DNA of 64,000 bases from assembly GCF_023078275.1 (NCBI RefSeq), contig NC_062980.1, positions 1,930,001-1,994,000 of the forward strand, given 5' to 3'. Origin of the DNA: Leguminivora glycinivorella. Lineage: Eukaryota > Arthropoda > Insecta > Lepidoptera > Tortricidae. The notes under the pieces were generated by a model. It was given only the letters and a program-made list of their open reading frames with translations. It was not told where the DNA came from and ran no database searches. The translations under genes and the position numbers were made by a program. Positions 1 to 10,426 of the stretch are shown in pieces. Position 1 is the first letter of the stretch; each line of letters begins with the position of its first letter.

Positions 1-107
1 TCTCAAAAACTACTGAACCTATCAAGTTCAAAACAATTTTCCTAGAAAGTCTTTATAAAGTTCTACTTTTGTGATTTTTTTCATATTTTTTAAACATATG
101 GTTCAAA

Positions 108-457
108 AGTTAGAGGGGGCGGGACGCACTTTTTTTTCCTTTAGGAGCGATTATTTCCGAAAATATTAATATTATCACAAAACGATCTTAGTAAACCCTT
201 ATTCATTTTTAAATACCTATCCAACAATATATCACATGTTGGGGTTGGAATGAAAAAAAATATCAGCCCCCACTTTAGGTACATGTAGGGGGGGTACCCT
301 AATAAAACATTTTTTTCCATTTTTTATTTTTGCACTTTGTTGGCGTGATTGATATACATATTGGTACCAAATTTTAGCTTTCTAGTGCTAACGGTTACTG
401 AGATTATCCGCGGACGGACGGACGGACGGACGGACAGACAGACATGGCGAAACTAAC
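108..457 (+). repeat. Interspersed repeat T1, copy 1
   Basis: This segment matches 13262-14466 and the reverse strand of 38299-38600. Shared landmarks are a block about an element-start 'gagcgattatttccgaaaat', an A/T-rich middle, and a tail of GGAC/AGAC tetramers at 412-445 followed by 'catggcgaaact'. No ORF is present. The class is not determined. Confidence 0.75.
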
Positions 458-880
458 CCCCGACATAGAACTGCTTTTTATCAAACATGGCTAAGAACAA
501 TCCCGATTACTTCAGCTTTCAATCGACGACCGGTCTGGCTCAGTCGGTAGTGACCCTGCCTGCTAAGCCGCGGTCCTGGGTTCGAATCCCGGTAAGGGCA
601 TTTATTTGTGTGATGAGCACAGATATTTGTTCCTGAGTCATGGATGTTTTCTATGTATGTAAGTATATATTTATCTATTTAAGTATTGTATATCGTCGCT
701 TAGCACCCATAGTACGAGCTTCGCTTAGTTTGGGGCTAAGTTGATCTGTGTAAGGTGTCCCCAATATTTATATTTAAACTATAAAAACGAAATCGAAATC
801 GGTTCGAAAACTAATATGCCACAGACAGACAGACACGTCAAACTTATAACACCCCGTCGGTTTTTGCGTCGGGTGTTGAA
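455..880 (-). repeat. Interspersed repeat T2, split by a SINE
   Basis: The two outer parts (455-523 and 776-880) together match the reverse complement of 57430-57670, including the 'cccccgacatag' block and the GACA tetramer run near 828-838 followed by 'caccccgtcggtttttgcg'. The intervening piece is a SINE, so the SINE landed in an existing T2 copy. Confidence 0.6.
524..775 (+). repeat. tRNA-derived SINE, family S1
   Basis: The head is tRNA-like, with an A box ('tggctcagtcgg') and a B box ('ggttcgaatcc'). The body 'gatgagcacagatatttg' and the 3' end 'ggtgtccccaatatttat' follow. At least nine full or partial copies occur in the window on both strands. It is called a SINE rather than a tRNA gene because the tRNA part always continues into the same body. 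Confidence 0.85.
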
Positions 881-1333
881 AATGCACACTGTATAGAATC
901 CCAGCTAGTGGTACTTATCCACGTTCAAAAACTTCCATCTAAAACAGATAAACTCCGACATTAAATTAAAAACCTCACATCCACCCTTTATCCTAAAAAC
1001 ATCATAAAAACCACATGTTTCCTATGAACATACACCATTTACTTCTGAAGTGTATCCCAAACGCACACAGACAAGCATGTATAGAATTTAGATCCGAATC
1101 GAATTAGCGTCCTCGGGCCAGCTACGTATTTGTAGAGGCCCACCCCCCCCCACCCCTGGGGGGTAAAAAACCCTTTAAAGTGAAAAGTTAGGGAAGCGGT
1201 CACCTCGAATTTTTACCATTTGCATGTTTAATTTTGTCTATTTTTTCGGGTTAGTGGAACAGTTCTTTTTAGCAACATTGTAGAATTTGTAACTCAGAAT
1301 TTTGGATAATAATAATTCGAATTCCCACTAACT
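881..1333. other. No feature recognised
   Basis: No ORF or known repeat was recognised here. A C-rich run lies at 1140-1157. Confidence 0.4.
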
Positions 1334-2108
1334 GTATAACAAGATGTTATGGTTGTTTAACACTAGAAACAAAAATAAGCTTGCCATAAAGAAGTTTCGT
1401 GTCCGTAAAGTACAGAAGTCATTTGTTGGGCAATGCATTCATTTTTATAATAAGTTACCTGACACTGCTTTGAGATTACCCCTCCCAGCTCTTAAGAACT
1501 ACTTAAAAAAATCATTGATGTTAAAGGCTTATTACAGAGTCGAGGACTATTTGACAGACAAACATGCATGGCCCGAACCAGAAACTACAAAAAACGAATA
1601 GCAATTAAAATAATTGTATTATGTATAGAGGACACAGTTCAGATAAGAAAGCACATCAAATATTTTATATTTTATGTTGTGTAGGTAAATTACATATTTA
1701 ATGATATTGAGATTCATATTATCTTTTTCTTCTATGACAATTTGATATGTTTTCTCTGAAGAAGAACGACGTATTATTAAGCAATAATATAATTTATTGA
1801 AATTGATTTCCATAGAGTACCTAGTCTGTTCATATTCTTTGATGAATACTTTTGCATGTTAAATTGTATGTTGTTATTTAATGCATGTTAATTATAAGAT
1901 GTAATGTTTTGAAAAGAAGTTGCCCGCCGAGTTTCTTGCCGGTCCCATAGTGGATACCCCCTCCCAACTGAGGGGGACTGAAATCTTCTCGAGGCTGAGG
2001 CGTAGGGTTAGAGCCGGCGTAGCTTTATTTGACGTTCATATGCGCATTGTAATATGCCTACTTGAAAAATAAATATTTCATTTTCATTTTCATAACATCT
2101 TGTTATAC
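1334..2108. repeat. 17-bp inverted repeat flanking a truncated LINE
   Basis: The 17 bases at 1334-1350 (GTATAACAAGATGTTAT) are the exact reverse complement of 2092-2108. The right arm touches the LINE 3' tail, and the left arm is 7 bp from the LINE 5' truncation point. A normal LINE target duplication would be direct. The core is itself semi-palindromic, so a direct alignment gives only 12 of 15 matches over that core. Confidence 0.85.
1358..2091 (+). pseudogene. 5'-truncated non-LTR retrotransposon (family L-A), 3' end only
   Basis: The coding part (about 1358-1601) encodes the last ~75 residues of the reverse-transcriptase ORF, nearly identical to the end of the longer copy on the minus strand at 59203-59460. 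It starts within a shared NTRNKNKLAIKKF block and ends with the same TTKNE stop. A ~490-bp 3' UTR follows, then an ATTTTC-repeat tail at about 2078-2091. The 5' truncation is typical of target-primed insertion. Nothing here can make protein. Confidence 0.9.
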
Positions 2109-2395
2109 TTCAGCAGTTTTGCTGAAGCCAATGAGACGAAATTTGTTATATTGAGATAGTTTGATGTCCGGAAGAGAAACAGAATTTTTTAATTGATGAT
2201 CTACAGCATCTCACGCAGATAAAATTGCGAGCTAGACTCTCGTCTTTACTTTCCATTAGGTGTGACTAGGGTCAATCGCCGATCAGTGTATTATTAGTTA
2301 TTAAAAAAAAACCTCACCATCATTTGAGCCTTTTATCACCCACTAGTTTAGGACTGAGATAAGTGCCATACAAGAAGGGACGCATAATACCTAAC

Positions 2396-3146
2396 CAGGG
2401 CCCGTAACTTACATGCCGATGACATCAATTTGACGTCACGGTGCATATAGGTGATTCAAATAGTTTTATTGTGATTAATTTATCATTATTCATTAATCAA
2501 TTTTAATCATGTACAAATGACTTCAAAAGTAAGCTATTCATACGTGGAACAAAAAGGAAACAATTTGTTTTGTTTTAATAATTTATTGAAATATGGTAAC
2601 AAACATATTTGAGCATTTCTTTTTTTTTGCCACTTTTATGAAATGTGATATTTTTGAAAAAAATTATGGTATTTCTACTCAGAATCACTAGCTTTTTCAA
2701 TCCTAGTAGTTAAAAAAATTGTCCCACACGATTTTTTCTTATTTTGTTACCATTTTCCATACATGTTGTATGGGGTAACAAAAGAGGAAAGTAACAAAAA
2801 TGTATGGAAATTCTGGGACACATTTTGTCTCCCAGTGAGATTGAAAGTACTCGTGATTCTGAGTACAATTGACCTAAAATTCCCTAAAAAAATCAAAATA
2901 AAAAAATTGGCAAAAAAAAAGAAATGCTCATTTAATAAATTGAATGTAAAAAAATAAACAAATAATTTAGTTTATTTTTCTTTTTTTTTTCACGTATCAA
3001 GTAGGTATTAATTATTTCACGTTCAATACTTAGATTAGTTTTGAAGTCATGATTAAAATGATTGATGAATAATGATTAATTATTAAAATGAATCATCTAT
3101 ATGCGGCGTGACGTCAATGTCATCGCCATGAAAGTTACGGGCCCTG
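2396..3146. mobile_element. Palindromic hAT-type MITE carrying a second MITE
   Basis: The ends are long inverted repeats starting CAGGGCCCGTAACTT, at 2396 rightwards and 3146 leftwards; the similarity runs over at least 100 bp per arm. The 8 bases outside each end are similar (tacctaac, tatataat), compatible with a decayed 8-bp target duplication. CAGGG ends and 8-bp duplications are hAT traits. It has no coding capacity. Confidence 0.7.
2611..2929. mobile_element. Palindromic MITE, family P1, nested copy
   Basis: The terminal inverted repeats are GAGCATTTC... / ...GAAATGCTC. A perfect 4-bp ATTT target duplication lies at 2607-2610 and 2930-2933. The same family is at 22740-23056 with its own AATT duplication. 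It sits near the centre of the larger palindrome at 2396-3146, so it inserted later. Confidence 0.8.
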
Positions 3147-3692
3147 TATATAATTAAACCATGATAGGCTCATTAAAAAAAATCTACAAGCCTGAACCTT
3201 TCCAAGAACAGTCCCTAATCCCTACAAAAGCCATTAGGTTTTAGTACTCAAGTACTAGACCTTTAACAACCTACGCGAGATAGTACAAATATAAAGACTA
3301 AAGGTTAACCCTTATCTGCGAAATTACACAAGCTTCGTAAAACGAGGTTCCCGTAGGGGAGGTCCGTTATTATTTCCCAATTTATTAGTTAGCGGCCTGT
3401 TCCCTTTATTTCAGCCGGATCTCTATGCGCGTTTTATTTTGAAAACGATTTTAGATAAGGGTTGGGGGAGGTGGTGCAAGGTATGAAAGCTGAGCGGTAT
3501 TGAAAACTTTAGCTTGTTTTACGTTACAGCTGTGTATAATCTGGCATATCCACTTTCAAATCATAATTCCTCCTCATATAGTAAAACTGACCCCTTCTTG
3601 CGTTATCCGGCTTATCCCGGCATTCGCCACCTATTCGGCAATCTTTTTATTTTTCCTTGAATCACAATAATAAAAAAAAATCAAAAATAATA
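3147..3692. other. No gene; AT-rich spacer
   Basis: No coding region or repeat was recognised. Confidence 0.4.
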
Positions 3693-3872
3693 ATTGTATT
3701 TGTATGGCGGTAACGGAATGGAAGGTTTGAAAAATGTATGGAAATCTTGAGAATTTTTTCTTCTCCTATCAGGATGGAAAACCTCGCGATTCTGAGTATG
3801 AATCGCGTAAAAAATACCCATGTTACAAAAAAAGTTGGGTGGACAACTTTAAAAAAAATGGCCCAATTCTTA
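3693..3872. repeat. Half copy of palindromic MITE family P2
   Basis: The sequence matches the right half of the full palindrome at 36148-36438 ('ggcggtaacggaatggaagg', 'cgcgattctgagta') and ends in the inverted form of that element's left end ('gttgggtggacaacttt'). Confidence 0.65.
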
Positions 3873-4428
3873 ACCAGTCACCACATGGGCTACTACTATA
3901 CTTATAGGTGCTATTGGTAACTTCTAACTTCTAGGTTCTTAACTTGAGTAAGATAAGATTTTGCATGTCCTCTAACTGGCTGAATACACTGTACTTTCCA
4001 TTTGTTTGATACCATCAAGTTGACTGTGTTCTTGCAAATAAACGATTTGATATTTGATCTTTTGATATTTTTGAGTAGTAATAGTAGTGGTTACAACAGA
4101 TTGACTTTTAAATTGAAGTCAATGAATTATAAATTCAAAATTATATACTTAAACTAAAAAAAAAATAGTATTACTCCTGTGACTTAGACACATGGGTAAA
4201 GGCAAGAGAAACGTGTGGGACGATCAATGTCGCCCCGAGGCGTCGTTGCAAACGCCAATGATGTTTTTTATGCCGGATTCCTTGTATACGAGCCTCCACT
4301 GAGTTATAAGTTCGGCTTTAAGTACTTAGTGAAATATCGATGCTTTTTTTAAGGATTATGTGTGGTGGTGGACGAAAATTGACCTTATTTTAAGACCTTA
4401 AAATTTAAGGTTTGCTGCCTCTGGCTCC
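3873..4428. other. No feature recognised
   Basis: AT-rich, with no convincing ORF or repeat match within the window. Confidence 0.4.
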
Positions 4429-4572
4429 GTAGCCGAATGGCATTTCTGCGACGCGAAACGAAAACGAAACGCCGCGAAAGATAGTCTGGCTCTGTCGCGT
4501 CAATACGCAAGAGCGATAGAGATAGATAGCTAAGACCGTTTCGTTTCGTGAGCGTTTGTGCCATTCGGCTAC
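4429..4572. mobile_element. 144-bp MITE, family M1
   Basis: The 14-bp inverted termini are GTAGCCGAATGGCA and TGCCATTCGGCTAC. The interior contains 'gctctgtcgcgtcaatacgc' and 'gagcgatagagatag'. A second copy is at 6348-6491, and diverged copies lie near 29455-29575 and 45990-46135. Confidence 0.8.
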
Positions 4573-4669
4573 GTATCCTGATCTTTGTACGTGATAGTAA
4601 ATGGATTAAAATATACTACTATGGCAAATGTTGACAGGAAATATGAATAAAAGTCTTCATAATTATAAA

Positions 4670-4745
4670 TAAAATAAATAAATATTGGGGGACACCTTAC
4701 ACAAATCAACCCAGCCCCAAACTAAGCAAAGCAAAGCTTGAATTA
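4670..4745 (-). repeat. SINE S1, 3' end fragment
   Basis: This is the reverse complement of the S1 3' end (tttggggctaagttgatctg..., ggtgtccccaatatttat). The tRNA head is absent. Confidence 0.7.
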
Positions 4746-4910
4746 TCCCAACCCAGGCATCCCAACACAGGCATTTTGCTTACCGGGCGGCACCATCACC
4801 TTACATCATGTAGACAGTCATTTATGAAATAAATTTTTTCTGCTGGGCAAACCTTACCCTTCGTTTTTTACCTCCTACAGCCAGTTGTTGAGATATGTCC
4901 TGGCCAATGA

Positions 4911-5366
4911 GTTGACGACCGGTGTGGATCAGTCACTCAATTCAATTCAATTCAATATATTTATTTCGAAAATTAAAAATCCATAGTGTTAGTAAATATC
5001 ACAAATCCTTAAAACTATGTTACACTGACTATATATAAATAAATTTAATAACGACGTGCGATTGGCGGCGCGTGCAACCCACCGCGCAAACAAAGCGAGT
5101 CCTGGGTTTGGGCTGTCAAACCTGAGCAGTGACGCGCACCTAACTATTGGTCAAAACCATCAGTACGCGCCTCATTTGACGCACTATTTGTGTGAAACCC
5201 GGTGATTTATTTGATGAGAACAGATATTTGTTCCTGAGTCATGGATGTTATCTATGTATATGTATGTATTTATCTATCGTCGCTTAGCACCCATAGTACA
5301 AGCTTTACTTAGTTTGGGGCTAAGTTGATCTGTGTGAGGTGTCCCCAATATTCATTTATTTATTTT
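4911..5366 (+). repeat. SINE S1 interrupted by a LINE 3' end
   Basis: The S1 head is at 4911-4937 and the body and 3' end are at 5198-5366. Between them, 4938-4960 is a CAATT repeat followed by 'atatttatttcg', which reads as the 3' tail of a minus-strand LINE fragment extending to about 5197. The exact right junction is unclear. Confidence 0.55.
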
Positions 5367-5373
5367 CCCCTCA

Positions 5374-5746
5374 CTAGCTCGGAAACACGTGTTTTGTCCT
5401 TTAATACCAGCGGTAAAGTGGGTAAAGTAATTTGACCTTGAATAAAGTCAAATTAACTGCTTTAAAATTGATAAAAGTAGGTGAATCTAATAATAAAGAT
5501 GATTTACCACCTGTGGAACTACTGGAAGCAGTGGTAAACACATTTTTTGCGTTGTAGTTTCCTCGCTATGAGGGGAAAAGTTTTGTGTTACACTCGGGTG
5601 CAAATGTATTTTAGTTCAGGATTCTATTCTCGATCCACTCGCATCGCTCGTGGTTCAACTATAGAATCCTTTCACTTGCTCGTTTTTCAATTCCACACTC
5701 GGCGTTAAAATACAACTTTGCCCCCTTGTATAACAAATAACTATTA
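5374..5746 (+). repeat. Interspersed repeat A, copy A1
   Basis: Family A (~430 bp when complete) starts near TTTTCCCCTCACTAGCTCGG and ends near 'ttgtataacaaataactatta'. This copy lacks part of the early region and part of the internal hairpin. It directly follows a SINE tail. No terminal inverted repeat or transposase was seen, so the class is open. Confidence 0.8.
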
Positions 5747-6136
5747 TTTTATTTATGATGTACGGAAATTAAATAGTCAACTGACATGACATTCCTCCCG
5801 TGATAAATCTGCTCCGACGACATAGTGTTTAGACTAAATACTTATTATTGTTTTGGCGTCTACCTAAATAATGTTTTACTACGAGTAAAATTTTTGGACC
5901 ATACACGAAAGAACTGTCAAATGACTGTTTCTGATCCCGAACACATGCAAAAAACAAAACAAGCATGTAACATAAAAATTAAATGTGTTACAAATATAAA
6001 CGATTTCCAACACGAAATCTATTTTCACCCCTGTTGAATGTGAAAAAGGAAAAATCTCTGGTTAAATACTAGTTGCATAGACAACGCTTGAAATTGAGAG
6101 TGAATGCGGATCGCGTTACAGTCAATTTGCAGTGTG
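5747..6136. other. No feature recognised
   Basis: Contains only short ORFs without recognisable content. Confidence 0.4.
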
Positions 6137-6347
6137 CTCTATGCCAGTGGTTCTCAAAGTTAACTGAGCTCTGACCAACCTTACACGACCTTCACAAATT
6201 GATATGATTAACATAAGTAAGGGGAGAGTTGTAACTTGTAACTCCATACATCAGTAAATGCGGGTTATTTGTATAGGCATAGTTAAGTGACATCTAGCGA
6301 CAATCACGCGTGAATCACGCGTCAACTAGCGTAAATTATCTGGGTGG

Positions 6348-6491
6348 CTAGCCGAATGGCACAATCGCTCACGAAACGCTCACGAAACGAAGCGCTAGTA
6401 GATATCTATCTCTATCGCGCTTGCGTATTGGCGCGACAGAGCCAGCGGCGTATCGCTTTCGTTTGGCGTCGGAGAAATGCCATTCGGCTAC
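6348..6491. mobile_element. MITE family M1, copy 2
   Basis: The inverted termini TAGCCGAATGGCA / TGCCATTCGGCTA and the interior match 4429-4572 in the opposite orientation. It starts 6 bp after the left inverted arm. Confidence 0.75.
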
Positions 6492-7423
6492 GGGGCCAGT
6501 ACTGCTACTTGTTAATAGATGTCGCGACGAACGAAAAGTCTAATGCTCACCAATTTTTATCTAATATTGTAATAGTATTAATCAGTATTCTTTTTTCAAT
6601 TCCTTCTGCTTGTAATATAATGTAAAATGCCCTTTAATGGATGGGGATGCCATTATAGACAAAAAACACAAATCCTTAAAAATAAGTATGTAAAATTAGT
6701 TTCTTAAAACTGATAGAAATGTACCATAAACTAGAGTCATAGAGCTGCTTAATTATGAAGTTTCATTTAATTCAGTTATTTCTGAAGGATTTGGCGGCAA
6801 GATAAAAGTCATCAGTTTACTGAAAAAAATATCAGGACGAATTCTTAGTAAGGTTGCTAAGAGTGTTGAGTTCATGTATAAAATAATAAAAAAGTAATAC
6901 TCGGTGAAAACTTGAATGAGTTTTACTTACTGCATTAAGCATGAGATAAGGTATAAAAGATATTAGTTTGTTGCTTCAAAGATATAAAGAAATAGTGTTG
7001 TTTTGCGAGTGTCCATAACTGGAACCCGAAAACTGCGTACCTCCTATGAAGGACAAGGAACAATTTGCAAAACCAAAATTTACGAGAAACAATCCTATGT
7101 TAAAATAACCCAAACTAATTTTATTTGGGGTATATAAAATTGACACATTGAGTATCAGTTGGCTTTAAAAGCAAAATTTTAAACTTATTTCACTGTCCGT
7201 AATGGGGGATCCATTACTGGAAAACTGCCGTCCATGATTGGAGAAAAAATACTTCGTTTTAATTTGTTAACTATGAAGAAATTAATAGGAGTAGAAGACA
7301 TTCAAGTTTTAACACGCTTAGTGGTAGAATTTTTACACGTATCAGTGAAGTATCAAAAATAGGCAAAATTTTATCTTAAACTGTCCATAATTGGGTTCGT
7401 TACCTTAAGTTGTAAACTGTTCT
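6492..7423. other. No gene; sequence with recurring 'gtccataa' motifs
   Basis: No coding region was found. Similar short blocks recur at about 7010 (gtccataactggaac), 7195 (gtccgtaatgggggatcc) and 7382 (gtccataattgggttcg), suggesting an old internally repetitive element. Confidence 0.4.
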
Positions 7424-7536
7424 AATAATATAATATAATATAATATATTTATTTGCTATAAATGTAGTACAATAAGATGTTACAATGGTTATATGAGCGT
7501 ACATTTAGACTTCAAAAAGTCATGCAAATTAATTCC

Positions 7537-7665
7537 TTTTTTTTTTATGGGATAGGAGGCAAACGAGCAGACAGGTCGCCTGATGGTAAGCGATCAATGG
7601 ACACCCGAAACACCAGAGGTGTTGGAGGTGCTTGCCGGCCTTTAAGATGGGTACGCTAAGATTTG
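7537..7665 (+). repeat. SINE-like repeat ('gggataggaggcaaacgagc')
   Basis: It begins with a T run, then 'atgggataggaggcaaacga' and 'cgcctgatggtaagcg', and ends 'ttgccggcctttaagatg'. A shorter minus-strand piece is at 45529-45586. It lies in the 3' UTR of LINE L-B. Confidence 0.65.
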
Positions 7666-8196
7666 AACGTATCGGTCCGGAAATACCTTACTAGCTAATT
7701 TATCTTAAGTTACTTATAACAATAATTTTATTATTCAATTCTTAACGATAATTATATGTCAAACAAGGGGAGAAAAAGAAGACAGTAAGCTAGGCCCACC
7801 ATAATTAAATTACATAACAATTTACATTATTTGGTATCTCAAATATCGTTTAGCAACTTAGGTGCAACATGAAAAAAAAAATTAAAATTCATAAAGATAC
7901 GTCTATTATAAAAGGAGATTAAACATTAAAATAAGAAAAGAGCAATATTTGAGTAAATTAGAAGGTATAAAGAATGTCACAGTTTTTAGATGTCAGTAGG
8001 TACAACAATTCAGACTAATTAATTTAAAAGAATAAATACCTAAATAGTTAATAGTTAAGTTTCAGTAATCAGTCTGTACGTTATTGCAATTTAAGAAGTC
8101 ATCTAAACTGTAGTAACTCTGCTGACTTAGGTATATGTATAATTTATTTTTAAATCTATTAAGGGGTAATTCTTTCATATCTTCAGGCAGTTTATT

Positions 8197-8625
8197 AATA
8201 GTTATTTGTTATACAAGGGGGCAAAGTTGTATTTTAACGCCGAGTGAGGAATTGAAAAACGAGCAAGTGAAAGGATTCTATAGTTGAACCACGAGCGAAG
8301 CGAGTGGTTCGAGAATAGAATCCTGAACTTGCGAGTTTTTTAACACACGAGAAGTAAATACATTTGCACCCGAGTGTAACACAAAACTTTTCCCCTCACT
8401 ATAGCGAGGAAACTACAACGCAAAAATGCGTTTATCACTGCTTCCAGTAGTTCCGCAGGTGGTAAATCATCTTTATTACTAGATTCACCTACTTTTGTCA
8501 ATTTTAAAGCAGTTGATTTGACTTTATTCAAGGTCAAATTACTTTACCCACTAGTGGATAAAATGCGTTTTTACCCGCTGGTATTAAAGGACAAAACACG
8601 TGTTTCCGAGCTAGTGAGGGGAAAA
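8197..8625 (-). repeat. Interspersed repeat A, copy A2, inside a LINE ORF
   Basis: A near-complete reverse-strand copy of family A. The LINE protein reads ...CIKIF up to its edge and resumes NKLPEDM on the other side, so A2 inserted into the RT coding sequence. It contains the family's internal hairpin, 'ggattctatagttgaacc' pairing with 'ggttcgagaatagaatcc'. Confidence 0.85.
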
Positions 8626-9763
8626 TATTTTAATGCACATTGTGTAACAGCAGCTATTTTTCATTTTAGTGTTTATTTTTGGTAGGACTAGCTTGTTTGG
8701 AAATCTTGTGTTAAAGTGTGTTATTTCCCCTTTTTTTTTGAACATGTTAGGGTGCATTTTTACAAAGACACACACTTCATATATATACAGGGCATGTACT
8801 GTTAACAACTTTAGATCCACAAATAGGTTTTTGCAAGACGTCCGTCGCGAGGTGTTGCAGATTGCCCTTATATTTACACTTCTTTTGGGCAATAAGGGTG
8901 CGATTTATATGAGCTGAATTGCCATAGAGCAGTAATCCGTATCTCAAGTTAGATGCCACAAATCCGTGATATGCTTTCATGACTGTGTTTTTATCAGCAG
9001 TTTTTGACAGGCGCATTAAAACATAGGCATATCTACTAATATTGGTACAAACTTTATCGACATGCATGCTCCACGTGCATCTATCATCCAGAAAAATACC
9101 TAAGAACTTGGTGTTATCACACTCTGCTAAGGTTTTGCCATTATGTGTGCAAGTAAGTGGTTCTTTTTTACCCCGTTGATTAGTGAATTGGATAAATTTA
9201 GTTTTTTCGACATTCACTTGTAAGTGGTTGTCTTTTAACCAATTCATTATAGTAATGATAGCTTCATTAATGACGTGGTTGTAATGTTGGGTAGAAGTAT
9301 CAGATATGACAATGGATATGTCGTCTGCAAATAGTGTACAGTCGTGGTCAGTAGCAGAGGGCAGGTCATTGATATATAATAGAAATAATAAGGGTCCTAA
9401 GATAGTTCCTTGGGGAACTCCTACTTTATTATTTTTTATGTCAGACCTGTACTGATTTTGAACATTATCAGTGTCCAGATCTGTTACCTCCACAGTTTGA
9501 CGCCGATTGCTTAAATAACTCTCAAGCCATGAGTAAACTAAGCCTCTCATGCCATATTTCTCACATTTGTGCAATAGAAGTTTATGAGATACTGTTGAAT
9601 TTTTGGCAGTAGAGACACTGTTGCCACCTAGTATCGAGTAGTGGTACTGATAATTCACGCTATTTGACGCGTGATTGACGCGTGACTGTTGCTAGATGTC
9701 ACTTAACTATGCCTATACAAATAACCCGGATTTACTCATTTATGGAGTTACAACTCTTCCCTC

Positions 9764-10297
9764 ATGATGATGAGCACGTATAATGATGATGAGCACGTAT
9801 AATGGCTCCCCAACCTCCCAACTCAAAAATAAATACGCAAATAAATACCTACCACCAAAAATACAAAACTCGACACGTGTTTCACCCCACACCTCTACAT
9901 TCTAAGAATATGGTTCTAAGGGTGGGAACATCAATTATATATTATAAAATAAGCAAGTATAACGGGTTAGCACTGATTGATAAGGGCACTTGTTAGTGGG
10001 TTGTCAACTGTCAAATTCCGTATAAAACAGTGGCTCCATTTTTGGTGGTGCAAGTAACCCTGACACGTCATCTATTCGCGGTTAGCATGATATATTGGCT
10101 TATTTTCATCAGGCACTGAATATTGCGCCAAAAACGCTTTTTCTGTAAAAATGTCATCATTGTCATCAAACCTCAGACCTCGGTTTAAAACTTTTCGCAT
10201 CTTTTCCTTTGCTGGATTTAATCTTGGTCGTTTGGTCACCGTGTCCTCTTAAAAGCCCACACAAATTCGCTCGTGACTCACAGTTTGGGAAACGCTG
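9764..10297. other. Right part of the hAT-like element
   Basis: No transposase was recognised. A 21-bp block containing gatgatgagcacgtataat is repeated in tandem at about 9764-9800. On the minus strand at 10050-10250 a short open stretch exists but matches nothing known to me. Confidence 0.4.
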
Positions 10298-10426
10298 CTC
10301 TATGCTATTCTAAATTGGTTATGTTTGCTTTCACACCGACGGTTTTCCGTGGTTGAAATATTTCGATTTCGCGCTAAATGTTTGCATATTTTACATACTT
10401 TTAGTTAGCTTCTGCGTACGTATAGG

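Larger units (their letters stand above)
7424..9610 (-). pseudogene. Non-LTR retrotransposon (family L-B), truncated and interrupted RT ORF
   Basis: Read on the minus strand from about 9610, the ORF encodes RT motifs: a VSHKLLLHKC start, GVPQGTILGPLLFLLYINDL, then the catalytic FADD near 9320. A frameshift near 8830-8890 moves the frame, after which the conserved SCKNLFVDLKLLTV and NTRFPNKLVLPKINTK blocks continue to ~8627. The ORF is then cut by family A copy A2 and resumes at about 8196 with NKLPEDMKELPLNRFKNKL, ending at a TGA at 8062-8064. The 3' UTR runs down to an AATAT-repeat tail at 7424-7452. The 5' part of RT and any endonuclease are missing. Confidence 0.85.
6221..9763. repeat. ~115-bp inverted arms
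   Basis: The sequence at 6221-6341 (ggggagagttgtaac ... cgtcaactagcgtaaattatc) matches the reverse complement of 9650-9763 with a few differences and a small indel. The arms enclose the M1 MITE, the LINE and family A copy A2. They may be termini of a foldback element or two independent copies of one repeat. Confidence 0.7.
6145..10297. mobile_element. 4.15-kb hAT-like element with later insertions
   Basis: The left end CAGTGGTTCTCAAAGTTAAC and the inverted right end CAGCGTTTCCCAAACTGTGA are imperfect inverted termini of hAT type. The 8-bp sequence CTCTATGC is repeated exactly at 6137-6144 and 10298-10305, as expected of a hAT target duplication. No hAT transposase ORF was recognised. Most of the interior is other repeats: inverted arms, an M1 MITE, a LINE and a family A copy. 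Confidence 0.75.

Noticed and set aside
412..445. Tandem GGAC/AGAC units resembling a repeat array
   Set aside because: The 4-bp microsatellite belongs to repeat T1. There are no spacers, so it is not CRISPR-like.
524..600. Possible tRNA gene (A and B boxes)
   Set aside because: The same tRNA-like head continues into the same SINE body in several places, so it is a SINE head.
1619..1813. 64-codon ORF conserved at 1619-1813 and 58991-59185
   Set aside because: It is antisense within the 3' UTR of LINE L-A. The conservation is explained by the two copies of the repeat.
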